DNA from: Branchiostoma lanceolatum
Taxonomy: Eukaryota > Chordata > Leptocardii > Amphioxiformes > Branchiostomatidae
Reading direction: 5' to 3'
Assembly (NCBI RefSeq): GCF_035083965.1
Contig: NC_089727.1
Coordinates: forward strand, 7,817,501-7,881,500
DNA: 64,000 nt
The notes below the pieces were generated by a model. It made no database searches. It saw only the letters and a program-made list of their open reading frames with translations, and was not told the origin of the DNA. The position numbers were made by a program, and so were the translations under genes. Positions 34,431 through 47,099 of this stretch are shown here, one piece after another. Position 1 is the stretch's first letter; each line of letters opens with the position of its first letter.

Positions 34431-34678
34431 GAGTTACACGCTCCCATATTTGTGTCAACAATTATTTTCCCATCAACTATATATGCAATGCATGTTTCAG
34501 TTCTATTCTATTTTTGATAACGTTAACCTCTATTAGTATTACAGTTACATCGTTGACAAATACGAAATCAATAATTTGCCACAAATGTGTGTTAATATTT
34601 CCCATCGATTTTACAAGTGAGGTCGTTAATTGCGTAATTCATAGGTGAGAAATGAAAGGAAGAGGCGAGTCCCTTCTG

Positions 34679-34866
34679 TCTTAAGGGGAGCCCTGACCCT
34701 ATTTGCACAACATTTTCGACTTAGCCATAGTGGTTCAAAGTTACCAATACAGTCCCATAACGGTTTCGACAGCCTAAAACATGGCTAGTCATGACTGATA
34801 CAATTGCAAGGAAGGCGTTTGTTGCCTTTTAAAGTGGACTGCTGTTCACTGAGGGGAGGGGTCACC
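34679..34866. repeat. Long direct repeat, left copy (about 185 bp)
   Basis: Close match to 35867-36046: TTAAGGGGAGCCCTG, CCAATACAGTCCCATAACG, AACATGGCTAGTCATGACTG, GTGGACTGCTGTTCACTGAG. The LTR-like sequence begins immediately after this copy. Confidence 0.85.
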
Positions 34867-34869
34867 TTA

Positions 34870-35700
34870 TGTAAGAGTGGACAAAATAGAGCTGTAGGTT
34901 TATATTATTGGTGCGCAGTAACTGTTACCATTTTGTGCAAGCTGTAGCAGCATCTGTTTGTAATATGATTCTCCATCCCCAACAAAGTAATCAGTCAATT
35001 ATTGCGGTGCGATCATTGACATCATTGTCAACTATGTGTGAGTTTTTGATGAACTGAAGTACAAAGAGGTGTGATCCTCTGATGATCGGAGTAACAGGAA
35101 CATGTCCTGCAGTGTGTCTTGACCAGGTCTAGCCGTTCGTCTGAAGAGACAGAATAAAAAGCCAGGGTTGTGGAGTTGGGAGCACAGTTGAAGCCAGAGT
35201 GGAGTTGAGCGAGAGTAGAAAGAGTGTGTCCCAACTTTACTCCCGTGCGCGTGTGTACGACAATGCTGTGTCCTGTGTGTGTTCCTTAGTCTTGTAGCCA
35301 GTTCCTCGGCAGCATTCCAAAAGAACCGGACCGAAACATCGCCCTACTTACATTTGGCGACGAGGATGGGATGCTGCTTAACCACCATCTAGAGGGACAC
35401 TGCAGGACGGAAGACATGCCGGGACCGGGGGCCATGCTGGAGGATGCGCACGGGAGGGCAAGACGGTCGGTGCGACGCCAGTGACCAGGAGACCAGGGCA
35501 GGCGGCAACGATGCGAGGAGGCTGCACTGAGGCGTGCTGGATCAGGAGCCGAGGAAGAGATAAGACGGAGATCGGCGAGGACTGGACGGTACGGAGACAG
35601 CAGGGCCCGGGCCGTAAGGTGGGAAGAATGAACGTATGCCATGTACAGTCCAGCCGACCGTCTGTGCCAGAGTCTTGTTAGCAGATTCTGTTGGGAAAGT
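34870..35700 (+). mobile_element. Truncated Ty3/gypsy-type LTR retroelement remnant
   Basis: A possible 5' LTR runs 34870-35352, beginning TGTAAG and ending CTTACA. A TATA-like AATAAAAAGCC lies near 35150. Right after it, TTTGGCGACGAGGATGGG (from 35353) looks like the primer-binding region of many metazoan gypsy elements. About 350 bp of leader follows, with no gag, reverse transcriptase or second LTR visible. Confidence 0.5.
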
Positions 35701-35866
35701 TTTAGTTGGCTTTAGTTTTGTTAGGCAGAAGCTATGAGAAAATGGGCGATGTAATCTCCGGGGAAACCCAGACTTTCGGGGGTTTGGCTTCGGTCATTCC
35801 AAGGAGGTTTGATGTTGTTGTGTCTGGAGATAATTTGACAGAAATATCGCCCCACTGACACCAGTT

Positions 35867-36046
35867 TTAAGGGGAGCCCTGGCCCTATTTGCACGGCATT
35901 TTCCACTTAGCCACAGTGGTCCAAAGTAACCAATACAGTCCCATAACGATTTCGACGGCCTAAAACATGGCTAGTCATGACTGATACAAGGAAGGCGTTT
36001 GTTGTCTTTTAAAGTGGACTGCTGTTCACTGAGGGGAGGGTCACCG
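35867..36046. repeat. Long direct repeat, right copy (about 185 bp)
   Basis: Right-hand partner of 34679-34866, in the same orientation and about 1.19 kb away. No coding content. Confidence 0.85.
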
Positions 36047-36049
36047 AAC

Positions 36050-38580
36050 AGTAAGCCTATTTTGCAATAGCGTTACACAACCACTGTGGTTGAAATATGA
36101 TGCATTCAGCCACCAAAATTAGGTTAGACTTTCACGTCACTTGCCAAGGTTTTCTTGGTCTATACCCAGCTCTCACAGGACAAGATCGGGAACAGGAAAA
36201 GACGACGAGCACTCACCATTGCTGATCGAACCACCAGATCAAAATTATGATGAGGGACGTGTCACCTCAAGCTAAGGGTGTGGGAATGTTTTCATAGTGG
36301 TTGAGTGTCAGATCTATCAAGCGATTGGTTCAGTACATCCATAGGATTGCAACAAGGAGGTTTTATACAGATAAAACCTCCTTGATTGCAACAAGGCTGT
36401 CTGCCACCCCCCCCCCCCCCCAACACCCACTGTTCAACATATATTTAGAAAGGGAAAATAACGGATGTCACAGAAAATCATAAAAGAACAGTCGGTACTG
36501 GAGGAATGACAATCACAAATCTACGCTTCGCCGACGAAATCGACGGGCTTGTCGGTAAAGAAATGAGCTTGCCAACTTAGTGGAATGCCATGACAAAATC
36601 GACAGCAATAGCTGCATATACGGAATGGAAATAAGTGCAGAAAAAAAGTACATGTAATGGCAAATAACACCAATGACTTATAGACGGACATAAAAGTTAA
36701 AGGAATGAAATTGGAAACTGCCAGCCAATTCAAATACTTCACGACCTCGGTAGTTACAGATAAAGGGTCATAACCAGAGATCCTATAAAAAAAACATCAC
36801 AGACTACAGCTCCAGTGAATATGCTGTGGTAGTGGGTGTAGTCCCGAAGCCACAGACTTGTCCCGGTGGACTGCCGGATGCCAGGGGGCACCTATTCGGT
36901 GATCTCACGACAGCGTCTATTTGTCACAGGGTCCTGGGTTGATTTTAACTCCGAGTTAAAAAATCGTGGGATTTATACCGTAGTATACCCTATTAGAGCC
37001 TAATCTGCAGTCACGGTGAGTACCACTCCCATCCGGTGCGAGAAAAGTGGCTAAATCAAATTGCAAAATTGCCGTCTTTTCGGAAATGGGGGAATCGCAG
37101 AAGGCTAGCAAAGGGGTTTGGCTTTTTAGGCTAATTTAATTTTGTTCCCAATGATACGACTTTTTAAAAATTAAGAATGACAATATTTAAGACATTTCAT
37201 GAAGAAACCCATGGGATATAAGGTCATAAATTTAAGTCTCCTTTACAACTTGCCAACAGAGGTGGTCGAATTGTCTCGTTCTAAAGGGCTACCACGTCCA
37301 AATTTCAATTCTATTTTGCGAAGCAAGAAGACACATTGGAACAAATGCAACGATGTTTTGTCTGTTTGTCTATCAATAGTAATTGACAATAGAATTACTT
37401 TTGAGGCACTTATTAGCATAAAAAGGATTGATCTTGGACGCCGCTCGAGGAGCCCATGTAATACCATGTCCGTCCGCAAGAGCACTGCCTACATTCATGT
37501 ATACATCACGTACGTACGTTGTCAGTGAATTTAGGATATATGTGGACCTCATCCGTTTACCCTCATCAACTTCGGCCTTTTTGCTTAACCGTCCTTCTGC
37601 TTACATGGGGTAAGGGACTGCCAGAGAAGCCCGGCCGTCACTTAGGTCTTTCACCCCAACATCTGCTTGGAGACCTTATCCGATTTCCTATGACATCTTT
37701 CAAGCTTTTTACTTCATTGTTCATCTGCTTTTACAATAAACATCGGGACAACAGACCACAAAATGATATATCAAGGACATACGGTCATAACTACATCATT
37801 CCTCCTGATGAAAGAACAATGATAGATTTATTGTTTATCATGTGTTAAAGTGTTTTGCATGTTCACTTATTTTTCCAAGTATCGTCATCGTTTAGATTTA
37901 AGATATAACACATTTTTCTTACGCTTTTTCCTTTTTTTCGCGTGTGCTCACATCAATTTTGGGTTGTCCAGAAGATGTCATCCGCAACATCGAGTCAGTG
38001 TGCACTAATATGATCATACACCCCAGAAGACTTAACATGTGTAACAACAAATCAAGAATTTTATTGTACAAAGGATGGGATGAGGCAAAAGTAGATAGAC
38101 AGACTTATGTTAGCTGAATATGAGTTGTTTCTCACTGTTCATAAAATCTATGAACGTTTAATGCCATACAACACATGAAAAGTACAAGTGCACTATATCA
38201 ATGGGAGAAAAAAAGTGCAATTGGATAAGAATATACCATACAAAATACTTCTTTACACATCACTTAAAGAGAAACATATGGAAAAACCACCAAATATAAA
38301 AATATCACTTATGCAGCAACATCAATGCAGAAAATCATCAAATAAATCATTGCCCTTAAGCAAATCCATATAATCTTCCCGGAATATCTTCCAAAATGAT
38401 GTTTACCATCCCCATCTATTGGTCAAACTTCACCTCAATTCTTACACTGTAAACTTTCCCCAAACTGCGAGTGTAACTAATGGATTTTCAAGTTAGAAGG
38501 TCAAAAGGTAAAAGTGGTCCAATAGCCTTTTTGCCGCCGTAGAGGCAGTGGGTTGTTATTGACTGTGTCTAGGTTTCATG
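36050..38580. other. Intergenic stretch, no gene seen
   Basis: Open frames here (for example 37199-37528 and 37519-37848 on +) show no family motif, no coherent splice sites and no conserved composition. There is a C-run near 36410 and the palindrome at 36348-36386. I see no RNA gene. Confidence 0.5.
36348..36386. repeat. Short perfect palindrome (AAGGAGGTTTTA)
   Basis: CAAGGAGGTTTTA and its complement flank a short TACAGA loop. Similar AAGGAGGTT/AACCTCCTT pieces occur near 52180 and 57390-57720. Confidence 0.7.
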
Positions 38581-38660
38581 TCATTGCATGTCAGAGGATT
38601 CAAATCCAGGACCGCTATGTTCAGGTCCAAACACACTAACCATTACGCCAACACAGCACC
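38575..38660 (-). repeat. tRNA-derived SINE-like segment
   Basis: On the minus strand TGGCGTAATGG fits a pol III A box and GGATTTGAATCC fits a B box at tRNA-like spacing. No intact cloverleaf could be drawn, so a SINE or tRNA pseudogene is preferred over a working tRNA. Confidence 0.5.
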
Positions 38661-39059
38661 AGATAACATCTTTCAACTTGACCAAATGCTCTAAAACTAA
38701 ACATCAACGTTCTATAATCACAGTGAGTTCTTCCACTGTAGTTGCAGCACTCGGGCTATAGTTTTTGCAGCATATCTTGCATCTACTATATACAAACATA
38801 GCAGCATGGGAAATACTGAACAAGTATTTGTCTTTGCATGCAGCAGTATACAAGTAAACTTGTACATAAAAGAAAACATGTTTAAACTGACTGATCATAC
38901 CATTGATGCTTTTCCTTCATCAGATCTTGTGATTTCTCCACATGAATCTATGGTACATTAACAAGACACTAAATCATTCCTCTAGATCTTGTGCAACATA
39001 CACTGTAATTACTGTCTCCTATAGCTAGTTGAAAAGTTATTTGGAGTCAAATTTGTTCT

Positions 39060-39290
39060 GGTGACCATCTCTGCATTATGCCATAGCGGTCACTTTTTGA
39101 TCCCTTAGATTATTTTTGGCTACCGGTACCTTACTACTACAACCAAGTTAGCAGTCGCTTTTGGGTCCCTTAGATACTTTTTCCCATTGACCCAAGTCTC
39201 AAGAATATAGTGTCCACCTGTCTCTGTGACCAAGTTCCTTGAGTGGTTACCATACAAATGCATTTTTTGTCAACTTGGAGTCGACCCATG
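39060..39290 (+). repeat. Dispersed repeat (GTCCCTTAGATA family), copy 2
   Basis: Contains GGGTCCCTTAGATACTTTTT, CCCATTGACCCAAGTCTCAAG, GTGTCCACCTGTC and CCTTGAGTGGTTACCA, the same order of blocks as the other copies. It lies just downstream of the RRM gene stop. Confidence 0.6.
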
Positions 39291-39487
39291 GCTGTGCAAA
39301 GAAAACCCTAGGCCACTCAAGTAGCATTTTCTAGTAGAAAAATTCCAATTGAGTTGACCAAAGCTCCTCACACACAAATCCCTGAGTCGACTACAAAAAC
39401 TTGTGTGTAAATCGGGCCATAGACAGGTTTGATCGTATATCTGTATCTGTTACCTCTTATACTAGCTTGGGTATAGCTACCCATAGC

Positions 39488-42400
39488 TCAGGCTTTCCCA
39501 TCATGACTGGTGATGTTCTCCTCTACATTAACCTTGTTATCTTCTTTAATCTCTTCATCAACAACAACAACAACATTGGGTGGACCGACCTCACACCTTC
39601 CCAGCAACTCTTCTAACAACTGTAGGTTAGACTTAAAGGGTTGTACCGATATATGATCCTTGTGTTCTTGAGTTAATGCATCGTTCTCTTCAAACAGTGA
39701 TACAATTTCCTGCATTTGATTGCTAGACTTTATATCAGAGTGTCCATGGTCTAATTCTATCAGCTGTAAATCGTTAGGCGAATCTTGGTCAAGCTTGACC
39801 AGCTCTCCAACGGGACAGTTCATCAGGTGACCGACAGTTTTGTTGTCATCACTCTTATCAAACATGGATGATGGGAAGGCAGCTGGGACTGTGGTGCTGA
39901 GCATTGTGGGATATGGTGCACCAGGAACGGGGTACAGACATCGTGGTGATCGGTAGTGTCGCCTGGAAATGCATAAAACAGAATGGGACAAATTGAATAA
40001 TCATTTTACAACCAGGAAACAAGGATGAAAGATTATACAGTAAGAGAACATGTTTGTGGGGGCTTGATTTTGAAATGGGGAGAAAATGGAGTAGTGATTT
40101 TAAATTTGCAGTTATAGATAAGGAGAAGCCAGAACAAAACAAATCTAAGTGCACATTGAAGAGGTCATCGTGAAAACTGCAAACATACATGTACAACCAT
40201 TCCATCTTTTACAGTATATCTGGCAGAAATAAGATTGTTATGGTGTAGAACAAAAGAAACAGTTTCTGTGGTACCGTTTTGATTTTTCCCCTCAATGTAG
40301 CAACCTGGTGCTGAAATGCCATCCAAAGGGATTTTCCATGTACAAAAGAAAAGAACTGACTGAACACTTTCCTCTAAATCAACCAGTCTAATGCTTATCA
40401 TGAGATTAAAATGAGAGACGAAGTGTGTCCAATATTCAGATAAATCCACAGATAAATTGACCTTGATTGTGCTAATCTATGTATGCATTTAAGTTCCCGC
40501 TGATTCAATTTGGTGATTTAAGCTCATAGTTGAAACAATGGGATAAGCGGACAGGAGACAAAACAAACATTTTTGCTTTTGTCTTAATTTCACAGTGCAG
40601 AGCTCACCACAAAAAATGCTAAGTTAAAACTACAGCAAACTTAAATGCATTTATAGTAGACAAGATATAAAAACAAAGCTCTTAAGAAACAACCCATGAG
40701 AAGAATAGGGAGCATTGTCTTAGGGGCTCAGCGCAAGACCATAAATGGAAACTTAAGAACAGAAAGTTTAAAGTACAGTAAACTTGATGTTAGATGGCTT
40801 TACCTTGAAGTTGGGGACATCCTCCTGATAGGACTGGCAGATGGAGGTGACAGGAGTGCCATTGGTGACAGCTGTCCAGTACCTGCTACCCTCTTTGTGC
40901 ACAAATGAACCTTCCCTTCTTGTGATCCCACTGGCTCCTTAAGGTACGTGTTTCCTTTCTCACGACTATTGAAACTTAAAGAGGCTGAACTTGTATCTGA
41001 GGCTGGAGACATGACTCTGACATTCTCAGTAAGTTTAGCACCAGATGATTGCTTAAATGACACGAAGGGCTCTTTGCTTTCTTCACTGTTCGATTCTGTT
41101 GAATCACTCATTTTGGCAACGCTGTCATTGCTGTTTGAAGATGCTTGTAAAGTCACCGCAAGGGACTCAGATGCAAGACTGTCAGTCCCTGAGTCACTTT
41201 TTGTCAACGTTGATACGATATCCATGGAAGATGGTAAAGTCAGATGTGTAGTGTTATCTGTTTCAGAATGTGAGTTTGTTTGCTGCTGCTTTGAGTCAGG
41301 AGGTACACATGTAGGCAGTGGGTGTTGCTGATTCCTGTAGGTGGCTGGAGTGGATAGGTTATGATGTCGGGTGGCTCTTTGCTGGCGGAGGCTAAAAAGG
41401 AAAAACAAGATCAGTCTTTGAGATTTTGTTCATAATATGAACAAGTCGCCATGGCACGTGGTTTGGAAGATGTTGAGTTTGAACTTATGATGTTACAAAA
41501 CTGAAGGTTGCTTTGGTCTCACCTTTAGTTGTCTAGCAAAATCCTGCCAACCCTTAAGCCTTTTTTTATCAGTCGCTGGCGCGGGACATCTGAGTGATGA
41601 AATTCAAAGCAGACGTACTGTTTCACACTCGGTTAACAGATTAAGTCTGTGAAAAGTTTTGCTTCTTTGTAAATTTCATCAATAAAACTATTCTTGTTCT
41701 TGTACAATGTATATCTGTATAATGATGTTGAAAATACCAGTGTCCTAAATGTATCTTTAGTTTTGCATTGCCAAAATGTACTAGTCAGATAACTTGGCTG
41801 AACTCCAATTTTTTTTCGGACCAAAACAGGAAACAACATTTTTTCCTAGGCATCTACATTCCATTCTACAATACTTGTAGGTAGGAACAAACCACTCACA
41901 GTTCCCCCCTGCCTTCCTGTAGTGTGTACGCAGGACCCTCATCACCCACTGCCGGTGCAAGGTCCTCTGGGATATCATCCAGCCATGACAGCACCTCGTC
42001 AAAATCCACCACCAGTCGGTTAGCACAGAAACCTGCTCCTGGGGTGAGGAAACACATGGTATCTATGTATATAATAAAATGACGGATTTTGTATCATATA
42101 GTAATCCTTAATCGATTCGGTGTCAGAAGGATGCAGGACGGCTGAGATACAACGATTTACCGGTTTCAACCTTTTATTCAAAAGTCTTCATCAGAATGAA
42201 TGGTATTTCATGTACATTTGTATATGATAAAATGACAGATTTTGTATAATATAGTAAATTAGATCCTTACTTTCAGGTGTGAGTTATTGTCTTATCATCT
42301 GACAAATGAATACATTGGGCTTGAAATACCACATCCATATGCAGTTTAGTACTGTTAAAACTGGACCTGTACAGTGCAGTGCAGGTGAAACTTATTGAGT

Positions 42401-45400
42401 GCAGGTAATTTTAGATACTACCTGTGCCAGTTTCTTGAAATCATGCCCTGAAATGTGTAAGGTTAACTTAATATACATAGTCATGCATTCTCCTTGTAGT
42501 CCTCATATCTTGCAGCAGCTCCCCCTACCTACCTGGCTGGGGATCCTTGAGCTGCAGGAAGAACTCATTAGCGTACAACACGTGCTGACTGTGGAACCTT
42601 GAACACGACTGCCGCAGCGCCCACACCAGCTTCTTCTGCTCCGAGTTCTCCGTCTTCGGATAGTACCGTCCAACGGGCTTCTGCGTTACCAGGGAGTCTT
42701 CTGTAAAAGCGGGGATAAAGTACTTCAGTTTTTGAAAAGGATTAACCTTCTCCCTGCTGCCTAATTCTGTAATCAAAAGGGAATTGGGTGCCAAACGGCT
42801 ACTTCAGAATGATTAAGTTTAAGACTAAGAGTTTACCTGACACTGGCTCGGAACTGTTTCATAATTAAGATGTGGTTGAAACAGTGCAGATTTAGGTTTG
42901 CAAATTGCAATATGACTGGAAGATCAGATGCTCCAGAAAATGTAAATTAATGGACTTTGATTGAAAAATAATCAAATTTAGAATCAGTTTCTGTAGGAAG
43001 ATATATTCATACATACAAATGATAAGGCTAGCACAAATCATCTTCATAAGAATTACATGTAGATAGATGAGACAAACTGGTGGAATAGATTATACAATTA
43101 GACTTATATAATGAATAGTCATGTAAGTCTTAAAGCCCTTCAGAATACTTAGTACTTGAAGTGTTTTCCCACAAAGCTCTTTCATCCCATTGTACAATAT
43201 TGTTTAAAAAAGGTGAAATTGACCTTCTCCCTGCTACTAACTCTGTAACCAATAGGGATTGGGTGCTAAACAGCTACTGCAGATTGCTAAAGGTTAAAGA
43301 AATCTACCCATGCAGCATTCAGTAATTCCGTCAATAACACAGTGACGAGTCTGTCTTTTTACATTTTTTTTAGTCTTGGGGTACCTGGTGAAATTATGAG
43401 GGTAAACATTAAGTCTGCCGTTCTTGTATATTTCCTTACTCTGACTCCTGTCGTGTATGGGTTCATCGGCGATGTTAACCCTCAGAGCCCTGCCCCTCAC
43501 CTCCACACCTCTCATAGTCTCACAGGCCTGCACACAGCTGTCACGGTCATAGAAACGCACAAACCTGCAAGCACAGAAGAAACTCTGATACATCAATGAA
43601 GGTCAGACATCAAGTTGAAAAATTAAGTTAGAAAATAAATCAAGCTACCTGGATAAATTCTCATTTCCGACAACATCCATCATCTTTCATCAGCTGATTT
43701 CATCAGACACAATCTCAGTCACTGATGAATAACATGTAGTGGAATTGCTATCTGAAAGGTCTCTTTAGAAAATTTATCCAGTAACTGTTGCTTGATCTTA
43801 GTTAAAAAGTCAAGAATGCATTACTGGTACTTTTTTAATAGAGAACTGGTACTAGAAAGGTTTGCCAACAAGGTTATCTTCCACCTTTTAAATGGCAAAA
43901 TCATTATACCAAAACATGTCTGAATAGTATGTTGCCTTTTAACCTCTAGCAAACTGAAGTAACCATTTGGCACCCCATTTCCTATTGGTTTAGTTAGGCA
44001 TCAGGGAGAAGGTTAAGTTCATGAAAATTGAAACAGAGCAAGCCATTAGGATGATTTGCTAGAAAGTCACACTTAATGCAATTAATGGGGAGAACAGTAC
44101 TGTAGAAATGATGTGGAAGAAAAGTATGTAGGACAATTTACAACAATGCACTACTCACGCATATGTGTGCTCCATATCAGGTCTCCTATTGGCCAGCCAG
44201 ATGTCGTGTACCTCTCCGCAGGACGAGAACAGCCCAGCCAGCTCTCTCTGCGTGAAACAACAACACGACATTCATTATCTCATTGTGTACATGCAAAGGT
44301 GTAGTGCAGCTCACATATGAATTGTTGATTGACTTTTTTCGTTCTTCAGTCATACCTTGGTCATTACAAAAAATCATCAACTGAGCTGTTAGGTATGTTG
44401 AATTTCGAGTGCCAAAGACTAAAATCTTGTCATACTGTACTGCTATAACACTGCATTTTATTTCCTTCTTCATTTGCATTCTATCTTCCTTCCATTTGTA
44501 AATGACAGGTATTATTTCAATTCCCTTCCCATGCAAGTTAGCACAGATATCTATCTAATAAATCTAGGACAATTCAGAGTTGAAACTAAGAAACCTGGTT
44601 GCCAAAGTGCCCTAAGGCCAGAGACTAGCTCCTCTCTAAAATGTACTTCTATTGCACTAGAATATACAGGGCCCTAGAAACAGTCAGTAGGAAATTTTCC
44701 TCAAAAACAGATGAAGAAGCTATGAATATCCCACCTTGGTGACAGACAGTGATAGGTTCCCCACATACACAGAAGGCATGGTTTTCTTAGCGGCCAGGGA
44801 TTGGCTGTTCAGGTCCAGCGGCTGTCTCCCATATCTCCACTCCTGTGCTAGTCTTCCCCCATCACCTGGTGAACACAGTTATTTGTACCTGGTCCATTAA
44901 TTATACATACAGTACCAAACAGAAGTACATTTAGTTCCATTCGTATTGGTTTGTATGATTCAGAAGCTAGTCAATGTAACTTTGTAGATAAATGGATATA
45001 GAGAAGAATTTCTCCTCAAATTTAATTCTGTTTTGAAATCAATTGTACATGTACAATCAAACCTGTACAAGTGACCATTTATGCATAGAATGTAAGGACC
45101 ACCTGGCCAATGACTTTTTGATGGTCCCTTAGATAGTTTTCCGCATTGACAAAAGCATTAAGAATCCTGTCTATAATGACCACCTGTCAATATATGTACA
45201 TATGTACACCCAATTTTATCAGTCCCCTGAGTGGTCTTCCTAGGCTATTTTCACTATATACAGCAGCATGGAAACTTTAAATAGAATAACATTTAAGACT
45301 TTAATGTTACCATCATCGTCAGTGTCCAACTCTTCCCAGTCTCCCATTGGCTTGTTCAGTTGATTTAACACCTCTGCAAACCTCTGCCTTCTCCTGCTGT

Positions 45401-47099
45401 CTACATGCCCATCATCATACCTGGGGCACACCTGGTTAGAGGTTACGGCATCAAAACTACATCAATGAGCAAACCAGAAATGCTGAGAGATTATTTGAGT
45501 CATTGCTCAAAATACCACCTACATAATACAGGTTTGTGTTTGAATTGTGCAGGTATTTCCGATGTCTAGCCCTATTAACATCAATCCTCCGGTTACATAA
45601 ATCCGGTTTGAGAGATCTCTACTCCAGTGCAGCACTCCCCAGGTATGCACAGTCTAGATATACAGGAGTGTGTTATACTGGGGGACATTGGGTTGGACAT
45701 ATATTTTCAGGGTGATGGAATTATGTACCCTGGTGGAATTATGTTAGTAGATGTTATAATTCCTTGAAAATTTATCGTTGCAAGACAGATTTCTTGTATG
45801 AAATGACTATCAAAGATGAAGAATACCTTTTCTTCTGCAATAGTCCTAGCCTTCTCAGCAAACCCTTGTGACGACGCTGCATCCTTAATGTCGTACTCAC
45901 TGGTTCTCTCTAACTCAAGGTCAACTCCGTACACATTTAACAGACCCTGTAGCTGCTTGGACTGGTCTACATCCACCTTGGCTGTCATGAAGGGCAACAT
46001 TTAAAAAAAAAGGTAATCAGAGATGGCAAACTTCACACCCTTACCCAAACTGCTTTGTGGCCCTTCAAGACCCCCCTGAAAATAATTGGCACTGAGCATG
46101 TACATGTATGGTAGCATTGCATTGTATGAATTAGGAATTATACACATACACACACAGACATGCATACAAGCAAAAAATCATGTTTTCTGCTTCTTTGATT
46201 TGACTCTTTCATATTTTCATATTGTCTTTAATTTATTTTCAACATTAAAGGATCATGGTTCAGATCTGCTTTGAAATTCTGAATTTTCTGTTGATTTTGA
46301 CTTTTTTGCTGTAAGACAACATTTATGTCTAGAAGTCAGTTAACATTAAGTTATATAACGTTATTAAACTTAGTTCTTGGTGAGGAAATCCTTGGGAAAA
46401 CCGAAACCTCAATATGCTTAACATTCTGAATCATTGCTAAACTGCCAACACAACAAATCGGATAGGAACTAACCTAAATGTGATGTTTGTTAACGAAACT
46501 TTTGAGAGAATAGCATATTTTCCCTCTATACCGATTGGTTTTGCATCGTCGGGTAGATTTTTCTTGAATCACTTAATCAGACCAACTTGTCTAGAGTGTA
46601 ACGAATTTCACTAGAAAATCAACACAAATTCTCTGATGTTTAGGTCTCCAAAACGGAGCCAACTTTACTAACCAGGCAGTTTGCGGGAACAAAAAGTACA
46701 CAGCTCAAATCATACAAGGGTCAAAAACATTTTTCTTGAGCAAAATTTGTAACAATATAACGTTAACTGTTAATTTGTTTGACATAACGTTAACTTATTT
46801 TTCATTATATAACATGCATGGGAATGGGGAGGGCATTTGTCATCAACACTGTGCTGTAACGTAAAATTTTAAGAACGTTAATGACGTAAAAAAACATTCA
46901 CATGTCAGATTAAAAACTCAAACTCAATCAACGATTACAGTCTAACATTAGTTAACGACCTGGTCCGAATCTCGACATATTAGAAACTTGAAAATCAATT
47001 AAATTTCAAGGTCTAATTCTTACGGCCTCACGAGTTTAGCTGGAAATCAGCAATCGAAGACTGAGACGCTATAAAAAGAAAAAATAATGACTTACCCAT
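39488..47099 (-). CDS. RRM-containing protein, unrecognised family
   Basis: Ten coding exons in transcript order: 47099-47096 (ATG G), 45981-45827, 45431-45311, 44865-44735, 44247-44159, 43564-43440, 42700-42533, 42038-41900, 41391-40804, 39962-39488. All junctions are GT-AG and phases agree throughout, giving 664 residues. The start is MAKVDVDQSKQLQ. Residues about 55-95 are charged (NKPMGDWEELDTDDDG). One RRM covers about 125-205, with RNP2 VYVGNL and RNP1 YAFVRFYD. A conserved-looking globular stretch follows (KKLVWALRQSCSRF, DEVLSWLDDIPEDLAP) that I cannot assign; a Tudor-like fold, as in TDRD10-type RRM proteins, is only a guess. Residues about 310-506 are Ser/Thr-rich and probably disordered. 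The tail includes an acidic helix-like segment. RNA binding is inferred from the RRM alone. Donor 43440 (GTAAGG) was chosen over read-through because it keeps phase. Confidence 0.8.
42163..42194 (-). ncRNA. Hammerhead-like ribozyme core motif (candidate)
   Basis: On the minus strand CTGATGA is followed by a small hairpin (CTTTT-GAAT-AAAAG) and then GAAAC, the order of the conserved hammerhead core. The further stems and a cleavage site could not be drawn with certainty. It lies in the intron between RRM exons 7 and 8, in sense orientation, within what looks like a retroelement end. Confidence 0.35.
42742..42825. mobile_element. TTAACCTT MITE-like element, copy 4
   Basis: Inverted copy beginning TTAACCTTCTCCCTGCTGCC and ending GATTAA. 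It lies 42 bp upstream, in transcript sense, of exon 7 of the RRM gene, close to its acceptor. Confidence 0.7.
43219..43297. mobile_element. TTAACCTT MITE-like element, copy 5
   Basis: It carries ACCTTCTCCCTGCTACTAAC, TCTGTAACCAATAGGGATTG and a terminal AAGGTTAA. It lies in the intron between RRM exons 6 and 7. Confidence 0.7.
43938..44016. mobile_element. TTAACCTT MITE-like element, copy 6
   Basis: TTTTAACCTCTAGCAAACTG at one end and CAGGGAGAAGGTTAA at the other, in the same orientation as copy 2. It lies in the intron between RRM exons 5 and 6. Confidence 0.7.
45065..45245 (+). repeat. Dispersed repeat (GTCCCTTAGATA family), copy 3
   Basis: Contains GATGGTCCCTTAGATAGTTT, GCATTGACAAAAGCATTAAG, GACCACCTGTC and CCCTGAGTGGTC. 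It ends about 65 bp below RRM exon 3. Confidence 0.6.
45580..45755 (-). repeat. Dispersed repeat of about 200 bp, copy B
   Basis: It matches 4408-4609 in the opposite orientation and lies in the intron between exons 2 and 3 of the RRM gene. No coding frame is visible. Confidence 0.75.

Noticed and set aside
38575-38660. Functional tRNA gene
   Set aside because: A and B boxes are present but acceptor-stem pairing and an anticodon arm could not be drawn; a SINE is more likely.
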